This document shows, one piece after another, positions 11,641-24,500 of a DNA stretch of 64,000 nucleotides (positions are counted from its first letter, which is position 1; every line of letters begins with the position of its first letter). Position numbers and translations under genes: made by a program. Location of the stretch: NCBI GenBank assembly GCA_023213395.1, contig CM041465.1:33735741-33799740 (forward strand), read 5' to 3'. The notes below the pieces were generated by a model, which was not told the DNA's origin, searched no databases, and saw only the letters and a program-made list of their open reading frames with translations. This DNA comes from Cycas panzhihuaensis (taxonomy: Eukaryota; Cycadophyta).

Positions 11641-13668
11641 ATAATTTAATTATTATGTAGCCATATTGACATTTTAATTACATAGGGATGATTAATCAGC
11701 CCTATGTAGGACTAATGGCCATGTTGAGTTACACGTCTTTTATGATTAAAACACAGTTATGTGAAGTGATATATGATCATCTAATTAGCTCCTAAGTGTA
11801 AATTTTAAACTCAAATTAAATCTAATTTGATTTAACTTAATCTTTATGAAATGTGAAGTTTGAAGATAAAAAATCACATGAGTTTTGGAGCCATGCAACT
11901 TTCACAACCTACGCATGACTTTCCACATAGAACAATTATGAATTAAACCTCAAATCTCTTCGTGTTTTCTTCTCTTTTGACTGGAATGGTATCTAAAGGC
12001 TATAGAACCCCCTTTCAAACACTATCTAGTATGTTATAGAGAGAAATGAGCCTAAATAGAGCCAAATGGGATTATAGAGACCATACAGTTGTTTGGGCTA
12101 GATGAGTGAAAATAATCACTAAAACTTCATGTAATTGCTTGGAACAGTAACTGAGAAACTCTAAAGGACTATCAAAAGTGATGGATTTTGTTTAGGAGTA
12201 ATTTATAGCCTACATTAATAGATTAGGGTTGAAATGGGGGCCAAATAGAGGAAGGAACAGTCAGCGATTTTAGCCAAAAATAGAACCAAGATGCCTTTAA
12301 ACTACAACTAGCCTAAAAATCTGCACCTTGAGGCTGATATGAGTTATGAGTTGAGAACTACCTACAGTAGCATTAGATTGGCTGATGGATACTAAATATT
12401 ATAAAGAAATCTTAAAAAATAGTTTGAATAGGGTGTTGTTTTGGTAAACAAGCCTCTATTTCTCATATAATTAACAAAATATCAATGAGAAATGTACATA
12501 ATAGCTCTAATAATATATCAGATTAGTATTAGGATATAATATCAACATGCATTTACCAATAGAACTTAATAAAGTAAATCAAACTATATAAATAAGATCA
12601 AAACATGAATAATTATGCTGAACAAAGGGCTATGGGCATATTTGTTACATTGTACTTCTCTATTCTGGTAGAGCTTCTGCACTAGTAAAATCCAATGTAC
12701 AAATGAGATGTATGGTGCTTAATTTATAAATATACCATGAATATTTACATCAATATTATTTCCTGACATATCATCAAAGGTGGTAGACCTAACTCAACTA
12801 TACATTATGATTAACTTATACTAAGGGGTTACTTAATGTACATAATACATAGGTATGTAAGTATTACGTTGCAATGAAGGGGCCATTATAAGTTTTAACA
12901 TTACCTTGTTACAACCAACTGGTCTTGGCTAGGTAGCACACCCTATTCTTGGAGTTAGTTTATTTTGATGATTGATATACTACTGATGAGTTTAATAGTT
13001 TCCAAAAGAAAGTTATAGAAGATATGTGTAGAAATATTAATGAAGGTAGAATAAAAAATTATTTGCTTGTAAGAGATGAGATGAATGAAGGAACTCTTAT
13101 ATAACATACAAATTACATTGTTAATCTTGTATGCAAGAGATGAGATATTTTATACTACTTTTATTTGTCGATGAACCACATACAAGAAGCACATCCTATA
13201 AAACTAGCGATTACAATGACTAGTTACCCATGTATTTTAGTAAATGGATGTTATTTTATATAGGCACCAATAATCATTTTGATTTTTGAGATTATTGAAA
13301 TGATTGATTAAAAGATAGTGATTGATCATAGCTTTATAAGTGAAGATATAAAGATGTTCAGGAAAATACTTTGTATAAGCATGACAAGTGAAAGTTATAT
13401 ATATTAGTTGATGTTTGATGATGATTGGATTGACATATGTTTTTACAAGTTGGTTGCTCATAGTTAGTCCCTAATAATCATAGATGATTATATATTAATA
13501 CTTACAAGAAGCAAGCATTTATAGGTTACATATGATACAACATAATATAAATTGATATAGGTTACAACTTGATACAAATTGATTTAGCTAGATATAGATT
13601 TATAGGTTATAGGTTCCAATAAACATGAAGGCCATGGTTGAAGATAAAGAATTGGAATATTAAATATT
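11641..13668. other. AT-rich sequence, nothing recognised
   Basis: No frame longer than 75 codons and no domain. Weak A/T-rich patterns only; probably old Gypsy untranslated or LTR sequence. Confidence 0.4.
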
Positions 13669-13677
13669 GAAGGGAAG
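13669..13677 (+). promoter_or_regulatory. polypurine-tract-like run before LTR
   Basis: GAAGGGAAG abuts the TGTTGAAA start of the LTR, as a polypurine tract should. Confidence 0.5.
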
Positions 13678-14191
13678 TGTTGAAATATATAATTATTCAT
13701 ATATACAATGTTTAATATTAATGATAGTAGACCCACACAAAATCTCACTTACCAAATGCATTAAGACATGTGGAATATACACTTATCCATGGATACATCA
13801 TATTGGATGAAGAAATCACTCAAAAGATATAATGGGCTATTTATGAGGTTACTATTGATACAAATATATACACACACCATTTGAGAATATGTGTATGTAT
13901 GTGTGTGTATGTGTGAGAGAGAGAGAGGGCTCATTTGGAGATATATTCATTTGATATCTAAAGAAAATCTCTTAACACCAACCTTCTCCTTTAGTTTTTC
14001 CCACACTAGGTTTTTCATATATAAATATGTTATCTATCTTGTGGTGTATGTTTGATCTATTTGATACTTTATGATTCATATTATTATTTGATGTATTTAT
14101 CTTACATATATGATTTGTGTACATTCCTAATGCTATGATTTATTAATTATACATGTTTTATATACTTTTACCACATATATTGAGTACATCA
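13678..14191 (+). repeat. solitary LTR-like segment (about 514 bp)
   Basis: Begins TGTTGAAATA after a purine run and ends ...GTACATCA shortly before TGGTATCCAAGC, a degenerate initiator-tRNA primer site at 14,197-14,208. No partner LTR was found on either side and no target duplication. It is either one end of a heavily deleted element or a single LTR with internal sequence on both sides. A (GT)/(GA) microsatellite lies inside it at 13,891-13,928. Confidence 0.55.
13891..13928. repeat. GT/GA compound microsatellite
   Basis: GTGTATGTATGTGTGTGTAT followed by GTGTGAGAGAGAGAGAGG inside the LTR-like segment. Confidence 0.9.
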
Positions 14192-14196
14192 TAATA

Positions 14197-14208
14197 TGGT
14201 ATCCAAGC
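14197..14208 (+). promoter_or_regulatory. degenerate primer-binding site
   Basis: TGGTATCCAAGC compared with TGGTATCAGAGC, two mismatches, located 5 bases after the LTR-like segment. Confidence 0.5.
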
Positions 14209-17101
14209 TAAATTCTAAATACTAATAAAATTTTAGTAATATTACCAAACAATTTGGTGGTATTGTCTAAAATTTAGTGATATCAATGTAATTTTGGTAG
14301 TGTGAGCTTGATTTTGGTGGGATTACTTGTGTGACTATAAATTTCATAAAAAATTAAAATTTTCTCAATCATTTTCTCTCTAATTTTATTATTTTGTTAA
14401 ACCTAATACTATAAGGGATATTTTGGGAAAAAAAATACATTGGTTTTATGCTAAAACTATGTATTATATAGCCTTATTATTCTCTAAAATTAAAAGGCTT
14501 AGGATTTTTGAGATTGTTGATCTTTTGGTAAAGTTTTGGAGCCTTTTCCTCTCTAAATTTTTTAAGTTTTTCCTTCTTACTTTGGTTTGCCTTACTTTAT
14601 TCTCTCTTTTCCTCTCTTGTTATAGGTTTTGGATTGCTTTCTTAAGTGTGAAGGATAAAGTAGTAAAGGAAATCTCATTTTTCATTGGAATCCTCCACCT
14701 AAAACCTAGTTTTTATGGTGGATTGCCTCCAAGATTAGATTATGGGCTAGTCTTTGGTGTTGGAATCATTCTTAAATCTACTTATTATTATGACTTCACA
14801 CTTGTAATATATCTATAATGTCCTATTGGATCTAGAGTTGCTTTCACTTTTATTTCCTTTTAAGTTCATTTCATATATCTCTCCAACTTTTAGAAGTTCC
14901 TTGGGTTTGATTATCCTTTTGTAGATATCTTGTATCACTCTTAAGTATAAGCACCTCTTATTGCTTATCACTTATTGGATTGGGATTTATCTTTAGGCCT
15001 TTCTCTTATTTCCACCTACTTGCATGGAGATTTGAAAGATAAGTTACTACTTTAATTATTGTATGCTTGCTACCTAAAATCCACTTGCTTGAACCTTCTT
15101 TTTTCCTCTTTCATTGTATTGAATTTAGGAGCCTAAAGTCAAGACTCTACATCTTGCTTTTTTGTGTGGCTTTGGAATAGTTTCTTTATTGCTTTCTCTA
15201 CTTATTTGGATTACATTTGCTACACCTCACATCCCCACTCTTTTTTCCTAGTAATATTATAAAGAGAATATTGAGGTCTTTCGAGTATAGACTAAGGTGC
15301 CCACCCCTTACTTAGATATAATTAGGTATAAGTTATAGCTTTAACACTTTTGGTCACTTCATAAGTTACTTTTCTCATGATCTAGTTAAGAAAGCTTTCT
15401 TATCTCAAGTTGGATATTAGAAAATAATTTTTTATTTACTTTCTTATTTTTATTATCATCTTTTGTAGTAAAGGGAGTCAACTAACCTCCCTTTTTGTAA
15501 TCCTATTTAGTAGAAATTTATTTAGCTCACTAGCTTAAGGGATAAACACTTGTTGAAACTACCTTAACCCTACCTTCTTAGATGATTTCACCTAAAGGTA
15601 TTTCTAAATGAAGATCTAAAAATCTAAACCCTAAAAGGAATTTAAATAAATAATTAAACTGAAAGGAAATCCCCTTCTTCTCTTAATATTTTCTTTATTT
15701 TACTTTATTTGCATGCCCAATCTTCTTATGTGATCATTTATAAGCATGCACACAATCACTTAAAAGAAAACTAAGTGTAAGTACTCTTGAATCTTATGAC
15801 TCTTGGTTGTTTGTTTCCTTCTTTTATATCTATACGATTAAACATGTTTGCTTCCTTTACATAATTACTTGGCATGCTTAGTTAAGAGTAGATATTTTAG
15901 CTTACATTTATCTAGTGATTACTTGAATAACATTCTAGTTGCATCATTATCATTTGTTCTTGTTATATCATTCTAGTCTCTTTGTGGTGAAAACAACATC
16001 TATGAATATTAGTACACTTGTGTATGTAGACTTAGGATCCCTAGCGGAACTAACCTACTATTGGTATATTGCATGAGAGAGATTGAGGAGATAGAAATAA
16101 GTAGTTTTCTCTTTTTAGGTGGGTCTACAAGAAGAATTTATGGGGCATAACCTCATTTTTAAGCAAGGCCCTTAGTGATCATGTGTCATTGGTTATAAAC
16201 TAGTGAGTTGTCATGCACTTCTTGAGGTAGCCTTTAGGGTTAAAGCAGAGATATAATATGTGCATGTATTAGACATAAAATTTTCAACATAAAGGAGTAT
16301 TAAAATAGTAGTTAGATGACTTAATATATTCTTCTTCTTTCCTCTTCCTCTTTTTTTATACTCTATTTCTCCACCTCTTTCCTCTTCTTGAGCTCTTTTG
16401 AGTTACAATATAGTCTATTTCTGCCTTTTTATGCTACGAAGTACCTCACCTTGAGTTGAGTATCATATCTAACTTGTCATTTCCTCCTCTCACACCCCCT
16501 CTCTTTGAGAGAGGGTTAGAGGGCTAGTTTACCTAGGATATGTTAAATCCTAAGTAAATGTTCTAATGACTCCACTAGGATAATGCTAGATATGTTTTCT
16601 TTTGTGATCATACTTTTATCATATCTTATCTTTTTAAGGTTTCTTATCTCTCATATTTTTATTATACTCTTTGGTTTAGCTTCTTGTTTTACCATCCATA
16701 ATAGTGAACAAGAATGAGCCCCTTACTTTTAAGATGCTCAGGTGCTTTATGTAGCTTTGTGCACTTCAACCAAAAGATCCTGACTCTATTTTCTTACCTA
16801 AGTTCCTCACCAGTAGGAGTCTTTGGGAATGTGACTAAGGGATTGTTATGGACCTTCCATCTCTTAAGATATCTCCTATCCCTTCATATGTTACACCTAT
16901 TCTATCTAGTGCTAAGTAATTTTATCAATAAGAATCAACCTATATAATCTTAGAGTAATACCTTCTTAGAAAGTTCACTCCTCTTTAGGGTATACCTCAT
17001 GAAGACTCTAATTCCTCCTATTATTAATATATTCCTCAACCTTCTAGTGACCTTTCTTTCTAATGCTTTGGTTTAGGATACCCTTTGCATGTAAAACGTT
17101 C
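14209..17101. other. AT- and pyrimidine-rich sequence without a supported gene
   Basis: At 14,215-14,330 there is a run of imperfect ATTTTAGTAATATTA/TTTGGTGGTATTG-type units. A 131-codon frame at 14,423-14,818 is hydrophobic, lacks any domain and reads like translated T-rich DNA. A perfect 8-bp-arm inverted repeat lies at 16,497-16,515. Otherwise nothing recognisable; likely old LTR or untranslated sequence. Confidence 0.4.
16497..16515. repeat. perfect short inverted repeat
   Basis: CCCTCTCT, loop TTG, AGAGAGGG. No U-run of terminator type follows; it may simply be chance in a pyrimidine-rich stretch. Confidence 0.7.
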
Positions 17102-17106
17102 TTATG
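17102..17106 (+). repeat. target-site duplication of RLC-1, left copy
   Basis: TTATG immediately before the 5' LTR, matched exactly by TTATG at 21,531-21,535. Confidence 0.9.
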
Positions 17107-17404
17107 TGAAAGGGGTTAATGTCACAAGGTTATTATATTAGTTGATTATTTCAAAAAAGGGTCTTAAGTAAACTTTAAATTAGACCACTTAAGTGAAATG
17201 CACTTTTATGTGCATTATGTGTAATTTCATTTCACCTAACTCTAATGCTACCTCTCTTAATATAAAAGTAAAAGCTCAATGGAGGAGATTCATTCTTACC
17301 TCCCTATTTTGTGAGAGCTACTTTCTTTCTCTCAAGTCTCTCTTGCTCCTATGTTTGCCTTTGTGTTTAGTGTATGGAGATGAAGGATAGATCCACTCTT
17401 TTCA
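17107..17404 (+). repeat. RLC-1 5' LTR (298 bp)
   Basis: Starts TGAAAGGGG, ends ACTCTTTTCA. Aligns end to end with 21,235-21,530. Confidence 0.95.
17261..17268 (+). promoter_or_regulatory. TATA-like box in RLC-1 5' LTR
   Basis: TATAAAAG, unchanged in the 3' LTR (21,389-21,396). Position fits the U3 promoter of a short Copia LTR. Confidence 0.6.
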
Positions 17405-17406
17405 TG

Positions 17407-17418
17407 TAGTATCAGAGA
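17407..17418 (+). promoter_or_regulatory. RLC-1 primer-binding site
   Basis: TAGTATCAGAGA, 2 bases after the LTR; the initiator-tRNA site TGGTATCAGAG with one G-to-A change. Confidence 0.8.
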
Positions 17419-18040
17419 TTTCTTCCTTCATATTCCTCATTTACACTTGCAATGGAGCCATCACTTCCTTCTCCTCCATAATCCATGTGGTGAGATTGTG
17501 AAAGTGGATTTAGAAATATTTTCAAGTTATTATGATAGCATATTTTGAATTATTTGATTTCCATTTCTCTTTTGTAGGTTTAGAAGCATAATACAAGGAG
17601 TTGTAAGGCCTAATTATTTCAATCCTTTGGTGGCCATTCATGCTATCTCATTCTTCTTTTTCTTTCCCCTCTTTTTGTCCATTTAACAAGGGGAAATGCT
17701 ACTGAAATTTTTACAGCATTTAGAAGAATGATTGTAAGGGGAGGCTTTACCCATTTTTTTAAAGAATTTCAAGCCATTTAAAATATCCATCATTGTATGA
17801 TCTCACCTTGCCCATATTGGGATCATGGTGATCAAAAAATGATGGAAATTTCATACGCTATCATGTGTTAATGAGATATTAGCAAGCTAAAATTTCTGCA
17901 GAAATATAATTTAATTGCTAAACTTTATAGGTCTACAACACCATGGTGCACATAATGTTGATAATACTTCTTTTGAGGATGCTTTTGGTAGAACACAATT
18001 TGCTCATGCACACCTTCAAAGAATTGGGACCACTTCATCA
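17419..18040 (+). other. RLC-1 internal stretch where gag and protease should be
   Basis: 622 bp with no gag motif, no CCHC knuckle and no D-[ST]-G protease motif in any frame. A full Copia needs about 1.5 kb here, so gag-protease has been deleted or was never carried. Confidence 0.6.
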
Positions 18041-20802
18041 AATGTTATTGATAGATCCACTAGGGACACTTAGATATATGTGGTCTTATGCCCATCCCTT
18101 CTCTCAAATAGAAGTGGTACTATATTACTTTCATTGATGATTTTACCAAGAAAGTATGGGTTGCTTTTCTTGCAAAGAAAGATGAAGGTTTTTCTATGTT
18201 TCAAGCTTTCAAGGCCTACATGGAAAATAAATCTGGATTCAAGATCAAAATACTCAGGACTAATAATGGTGGCTAGTACACATCCAATGAGTTTGAATGG
18301 TGCCTACATCAACATGGAATCAAACATCAGACCACTATTGTAGGTACACCCCAGCAAAATGGAGTTGTCGAGCACATGAACATGACCATCATGAATATGA
18401 CTTGTGCTATGCTGGTATATAAGAATGTCCCTATCTATCTTAGGGCTGAGGCTATGGACTATTATATATTACATCAACACTATTAGTCCCTCCAAGATTG
18501 AACCCTCTCCACATGAAATGTGGTATGGACAAACCCCCTCTATCTCCTACTTCAGAATTTTTGGCTCTACTTGTTATGCTCATATTCTGGAGGAACATAG
18601 AAATAAGCTCTAAGATAGAGCCATCAAAGGCATCTTTATCGGATACCCTATGGACAAAAAGGGATACAAGGTTTTCATACCTTCACAGCGTAAAATCATC
18701 ATCACTAGAGATATTATCTTTGTAGAGACTGAAGATCAATTACTTAGACTTGACTCTAAGATGCCTTCATACCGATTTAATGATGCTACTGAATTTGATA
18801 TCCAGATTCCAAAATTTAAAGGGAGATCTTTGAGCAGGTTGCTCAAAATCTTGGAATCTGACAATAGAGCCTCAAAGGATACAAGCTATGACTCCCAGCC
18901 AATGTGTACACATCCAACATCATCATTTATGAATAGCCAAGTTGACAAAGACAAAGCCATAGCAAAAGGATCATCTTCTTCAACATCTGTGGTTGGCCCA
19001 TCTTCTCCAACATCGTCAACTTCCTTCGTGCCAAATATTTCACATATTCTTTTTAGGATTAAAATGAAGATCAAGAGGTTGTGGAAATAAAAACCTCATT
19101 CCTAACTCGAGGTTTTTGCAAATCCTACCAGCTACACAAGGATATGCGACTAGATGAGGTAGGCAAAACTAGCACTAGAAGTGCCCATAGAGCAAGGATG
19201 CATGAATCACTTTCCATTGAGGTTGAATCAGTAGAACTGCATCTTTCTCTTAATGAAGAGCCCCTAATGTACCAACAAGTTGTAAAGCATGTAGCTTGGA
19301 GAAATGCCATGAATGAAGAGTACTAATCTCTTATTAAGAATGGTACATGGGAGCTTGTTGATCTACCACTTGGAAAAAAGATAGTTCAAAATAAATGGGT
19401 GTTTAAAAATAAGTATAGATCAGATATCACCCTAGAAAAACACAAGGCGAGATTGGTAGAAAAAGGATTCATGCAAAGAGAAGGCATCTACTACGCTAAA
19501 ATCTTTGTTCCTATGACTAAGTGGCCTACAATCAGAACTCTTATAGCCTTGGCTGCTCAACAAGGTTGGAAAATCCACCAACTCGATGTTAAGACCGCAT
19601 TTCTTAATGGGGACCTTAAAGAAGAAATTTATATGGCTCAGCTAGAAGGATATGTGATTGTCAGTCAGGAGCATAAAGTTTGTAGGCTCAAAAAGTCCTT
19701 GTACGACCTAAAGCAAGCCCCTCGTGCTTGGTTTACCAAGTTGTTTGAAAGAATGAAGCAACTTGGATATGAGGTTTGTGACTATCAAAATATTGATGCA
19801 ACATTATTCATCAAGTGCCAAAATAATAAAGTCACTTACCTCTTAATCTTTGTGGATGACATGCTAATAATAGGAAACAATGAATATGTAATCAACTAGC
19901 TAAAGAAGGACCTTGCTAAAACTTTTGAATTATCTAACCTCGGGTTGATGAAATATTACTTGGGAATTAAAGTAACTCAAAAGAATGGTAAAATCTTTCT
20001 CTCCCAAGAAAAATATATCAACGATCTTCTAATAAAGTTTTAGTTAGAAGGTGCTCAACTAGTGGATATACCCATTGAGCCTGATATTAAACTCTCAGTT
20101 GATGGTGACATTAGGGAGGTAGACACAACACTCTACAGGCAACTTGTAGGTAGTCTCATCTATACTACCAACACAAGGCTAGATATTACACACTTTGCTA
20201 GTATTCTTGCAAGATTCATGACAAATCCTAAGCAAAATTATTGGCAAGCTACAATACGAGTGTTGAGGTACCTAAAGATGACTAGCAAATATGGTCTGTT
20301 GTACAAACCCAATACAGAATTTAAACTTTATGCATACATAGACTCAGACTTTGCTGGAGATAAAGACATAGGAAGATCTACATCTGGGTACATAACATTT
20401 CTTAGAATAACACCAATATCATGGAGGTCCAGACGACAGAAGATAGTTGCAGACTCAACCATCGAAGCTGAGTACATTACTACTTCTGAGACAAGCAAGG
20501 AGGTTATATGGCTTAGAAAATTATTGAATACATTAAATGCCACCCAAACAAGTTCTACTAGCTTACAAGTAGATAATCAATCTACAATCTAGATGGCTAA
20601 AAATCTTTTATTTTATGATTGTACCAAACATATAAGTATGAAAGTCCACAGGATTAGAGAACTAGTTCATGATGGCATAATTCAACTGGAGTGCCACCCC
20701 ACAACAGATCAAGTGGCTAATATCTTCACTAAACCACTGAATAGGGTGAAGTTTGAACAGTTCTGAAAGCAACTTGGCCTTAAGGCCTCCATCTTCGACT
20801 AA
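18041..20802 (+). pseudogene. RLC-1 Copia polyprotein remnant: integrase, RT, RNase H
   Basis: Integrase core: FIDDFT at 18,130-18,147 keeps the first Asp; LRTNNGG at 18,253-18,273 has Asn (AAT, 18,262-18,264) where the second catalytic Asp belongs; NGVVEH keeps the Glu (18,370-18,372). RT: WVFKNKYRSD, HKARLVEKGF, then LDVKTAFLNGDL (catalytic Asp 19,585-19,587), SLYDLKQAPRAWF, and FVDDM at 19,849-19,863 with both Asp. RNase H: IDSDFAGDKD, STIEAEYITT, VDNQSTI, and IFTKPLNRVKFEQF near the end; stop TAA at 20,800. Frames: 19,399-19,899 and 20,062-20,592 are the longest intact runs. Internal stops at 18,274, about 19,324, 19,900, 20,041, 20,590 and 20,764 each fall where one C-to-T change would turn Gln or Arg into a stop. 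Together these enzymes once copied element RNA and inserted the DNA. Confidence 0.95.
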
Positions 20803-20834
20803 TTGAAGGAGATGACAATAGGACCATCATACTC

Positions 20835-20935
20835 TGTCTCATTCATGAAAACCCCTTGTGGGCACAGAAGGACAAGAGTAAGTCTCTGCTCTATCCCATT
20901 CGTGAAATCCCTTGTGGGTGCAAAAGGATAAGGGT
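20835..20935 (+). repeat. imperfect tandem duplication in RLC-1 3' untranslated region
   Basis: Two units of about 50-60 bp built on CTCATTCATGAAAACCCCTT / CCCATTCGTGAAATCCCTT followed by GTGGGCACAGAAGGACAAG / GTGGGTGCAAAAGGATAAG. Located between the polyprotein end and the polypurine tract. Confidence 0.8.
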
Positions 20936-21223
20936 TATATCATTGTAGAAAATTAGAACCTGTGAAAACTTGAAAGGGCATGGGGGATGACCAAATGGTA
21001 TATGGAGACTTAGTAGATTTTAGCTACAAAATTTATTGTATTGATTAACTATCTGGATTCATTTAAAGAGCCACCTGAGTCAAGTTAGTAGATTAGAAAA
21101 TTTGTGGGTTTTCTTCCCGATGAGGGTTTCCCACAAAAGTGTCATAGTAGTTTGCTTTGTAAGAGGCTCAAATGAACACCTCATAGGATAGAATAAAATA
21201 GGATGAAATGATCTTCTACCATT

Positions 21224-21234
21224 AAGGGGGAGAT
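21224..21234 (+). promoter_or_regulatory. RLC-1 polypurine tract
   Basis: AAGGGGGAGAT abuts the 3' LTR start; primes plus-strand DNA. Confidence 0.9.
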
Positions 21235-21530
21235 TGAAAAGTGTTAATATCATAAGGTTGTTACATTAGTTGATTGTTTCAAAAAAGGGTCTTAAGTGAA
21301 CTTTAAATTAGATCACTTAAGTGAAATTCACTTTCATGTGCATTATGTGTAATTTCATTTCACCTAACTCTAATGCTCCCTCTCTTAATATAAAAGTAAA
21401 AGCTCAATAGAGGAGATTCATTCTTACCTCCCCATTTTGTGAGAGCTACTTTCTTTCTTTGAAGTCCCTTGCTCCCATGTTTTCCTTTGTGTTTAGTGCA
21501 TGGAGATGAAGGATAGATCCACTCTTTTCA
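21235..21530 (+). repeat. RLC-1 3' LTR (296 bp)
   Basis: TGAAAAGTG ... ACTCTTTTCA, followed by the TTATG target duplication at 21,531-21,535. A TATA-like TATAAAAG is at 21,389-21,396. Confidence 0.95.
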
Positions 21531-21535
21531 TTATG

Positions 21536-24500
21536 TGCTTCCCTAAGAGGTTATAAACTCATCTTCCTATCCCATACACTCTACTTCCTTTATATCTCGA
21601 GTTCCCTAACCTAGTATGCCTTCACCTAGTACTCAAGTTTTAGACCCTAAAGTCCCTTCTTCACTTAAAGACCATGATCCATTTAGTCATGGTCTCACTC
21701 ATAGAGTTTCTAATACCCTCTTATGGTCTATACTATGGGGCCTTTTCCTCACTTCTAGGTCTTAATTTGAGTAGCCTTTCCCTTATCCCAATAATGCACT
21801 ATATGAGAATAGGAGTATGTCACCTTTATTGAACTATGCATAGTGATTGTTTTTAAGAAAGGAGATTCCTTAACCTTTTATCATAGAAAACTCTATTACT
21901 GTTGATCATCAAAATTAGATCAAGCTCCTACAAAGTGAGCAACTAAGAACCCATGGTGGAGTGAGCTAAGGAATAACACAAGCAAAGGAAGGATGAATTA
22001 GTTGTATAAGCATCCAATTACAAGGGTTTATTCCACATAGTCATAGGCAAATTAGAGGGTAATCAAATAAGGTCATAATTATTTATAGTGGTAATGAGAA
22101 AAGGCATAATTATTAGCAAGTACCAAAAATCAAGGATGGGAATCATACAATTACTTTCATTAAGTATTGTAACATAAGTAACTCACTAACCCATAGAGAA
22201 GATTGATTTAAAATTCCTTAATAATAGATATATGTCAAGATAGTAAGAATGGGTCAAAGTTCCTTTACAGCAAATATGCATTAAGATAGTAATGACATAA
22301 AGACCATAGAAAAATAGAAATTGAAGGCCATTATGAATGGACAAAGTGTATAGAGGTAATAATCAAATCATAAGGATTTTTAGGCATAATAATGCATTGT
22401 GTTTATGTGATTAACCAACCTACTTATACCCCCTATAAAGGCATGATGGTAGTGGTCAATTTTTATGCTATAGGTCTATTATTATCCTATGTGAATTAAA
22501 TTAAATAAGATCAAACATTTCACTAAAGTTCATAGCATTGTTTTTACATGTAGATGGTCGTATGGTCACTTGAGTTGACCAATGGTTAAAGTTCAAAAGG
22601 GATTTAATTTCTTTAACCTATTTTATTTTATTTTATTTTCAAAAGGGGGTACTTGGATATTTACATCTATAATTTATATTGCAAGTGTCTAATTTAGTTT
22701 CATCTGAACCATGGGAATCCTGGTTTATATACCTTCATTCTTAGTAGTCACAAGTGATTGATTGGATCCATATTAATTTAGATTTTAACTCATGAAGTTA
22801 CAACTCATGTTGACAAGGAAAATGGATGTTTTTTATGTTAATAAAGATATTGATATTAGTGAATAGTTACAAATGATCAAAATACTAAATGATTTCATGA
22901 ATGATACCAACATTAAAGATTATGGACCATATATGGAACTTCTATTAGAAGGGAAAGATCTAGTTGGTTCATTAAGTGGTCTGGTAAATCAAAAATATTT
23001 GATGATTAAGCATGGATTAAACTAGTGTTAATAGGAAAACCATGGAACTAGAATCAAGATAAGTAGATTCAATCTATCCCAACACATAAAAAGGAACAAA
23101 ATGATAGCTATGTAAATGAGGAATGAGAAGAGGCTATTCATGATAAAGATGAAGACAAAAAAAATCTAAGTATATACAACACAAAGAAGAGTTAGGTAAT
23201 AGAGAAATTACATCCCAATAGGAAGAGAAAAAGGAAGTAAAAAAAAAAAAAGTTATAGAAGAACAAGTGTATAAATAATATGAGTAAATTGAAGAAATAT
23301 CAAAACACTATGACATACAACCTACACAGGAGCAACATGAAACCATTAATGAGCAATCTAGAGAGGATCTAATATATACAAAAGTGTCTAAAGAAGAACC
23401 TTAGCAGGTCATAGAAGAAGTTAGGCAACTAAATGAATCCAACAAGGTACTCAACATGCATCTTGATTCTATTTTGCATATATATATTTCCTTTGGTAGT
23501 TTTATCTTTTGTCTTTCTTTTCCATCCTCAATAGCTATACAGAAAACCTCCCTCCCTTACTCCATAGTCATTTAAATGCCTAATCCCATTAGCTCCAAAT
23601 TCTTCATAGAAAGACTCCTAGTCTCTCTTAACAACCCTAATTCATCTTACTATTCAAATGTTTCTTCATCCCCTAAAGAATTTCCTTAACAAGATATTCT
23701 CAACCTTCCATCTTCCTTTCATCATGTTTCACCTCTTAGTATAAGTATTTCCTCTTATAGAACCTCATCATATATGTCTTGGCCTTCTACATTTCTATAT
23801 AGCCAACACTTTATTTTTCCATTGATTCCTTCTTCTAGTCCTTCTCCCATCTTTAAACCTCTATTTAAGTCTCTTTCCCATAAAGAGTGACTATTACTAA
23901 TCATGAATCTCTCTTATTTGCCTAAAATATCTAGCTATCCAACCAATGTCTTATTAATCCTAACCACTATTCAAATTAATTTCCAAACCTCATGTTCTTT
24001 TTACTATATATTTTTTTTATCCATATTTCCTACACATTATATTCTATTATTGATCACCTCATTCAACCCCACTTCTCCCATTCCTTCTTATTGCCCTTAT
24101 GACCACTTGCATGTTGACTTCCCAAATTCATATTATTTCCTCCCTTTAAAATTTCGTCAATTTTCTAAACACCTCTCATCCTTTGAGTGATCTCAATTGA
24201 GAACAAATTATGCAAACATAAAATATGATTTTAGCCAAGTTTCATTTGTATTATATGGGTCCCAAGGTCCATTTTTTATAGGATAAAATGTAATAAGAAG
24301 TAGGTCCTAGACATAGGCATCTGCAAATTTAGGTTAAATGTCAATTATCTCCAATAGAAGGAAAAATATGAGATTTAATTTTTATGACATACAAGACTTA
24401 ATAGGCAACAAATTGAAGATCTTATCAAAATAGGACTAAATCACTCTATATATAACTATCTATACTTTGAGGGTGAAGTATTTTAAGGGGAGGGGAGTTG

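Larger units (their letters stand above)
17107..21530 (+). mobile_element. RLC-1: full-length Copia retrotransposon (4,424 bp)
   Basis: Both LTRs, primer-binding site, polypurine tract and an exact 5-bp target duplication are present, so the borders are firm. Order of the internal coding traces is integrase, RT, RNase H, the Copia order. Gag and protease are not recognisable between 17,419 and about 18,040, so the element is a deletion derivative. By eye the two LTRs differ at about 20 of 296 positions plus a 2-bp gap, nearly all transitions, which makes it the best-preserved element here. Six in-frame stops and an altered integrase active-site residue mean it cannot move by itself. Confidence 0.95.

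Noticed and set aside
14423-14818. 131-codon open frame, hydrophobic
   Set aside because: Reads like translated T-rich DNA, no domain and no conserved partner; neighbouring sequence has the same composition in other frames.
13678-17404. 13,678-14,191 and 17,107-17,404 as a pair of LTRs
   Set aside because: The sequences do not align; the 17,107 LTR pairs with 21,235-21,530 with an exact target duplication.
23903-24190. 95-codon frame
   Set aside because: Pyrimidine-rich low-complexity region; Ser/Pro/Phe/Ile content follows base composition.
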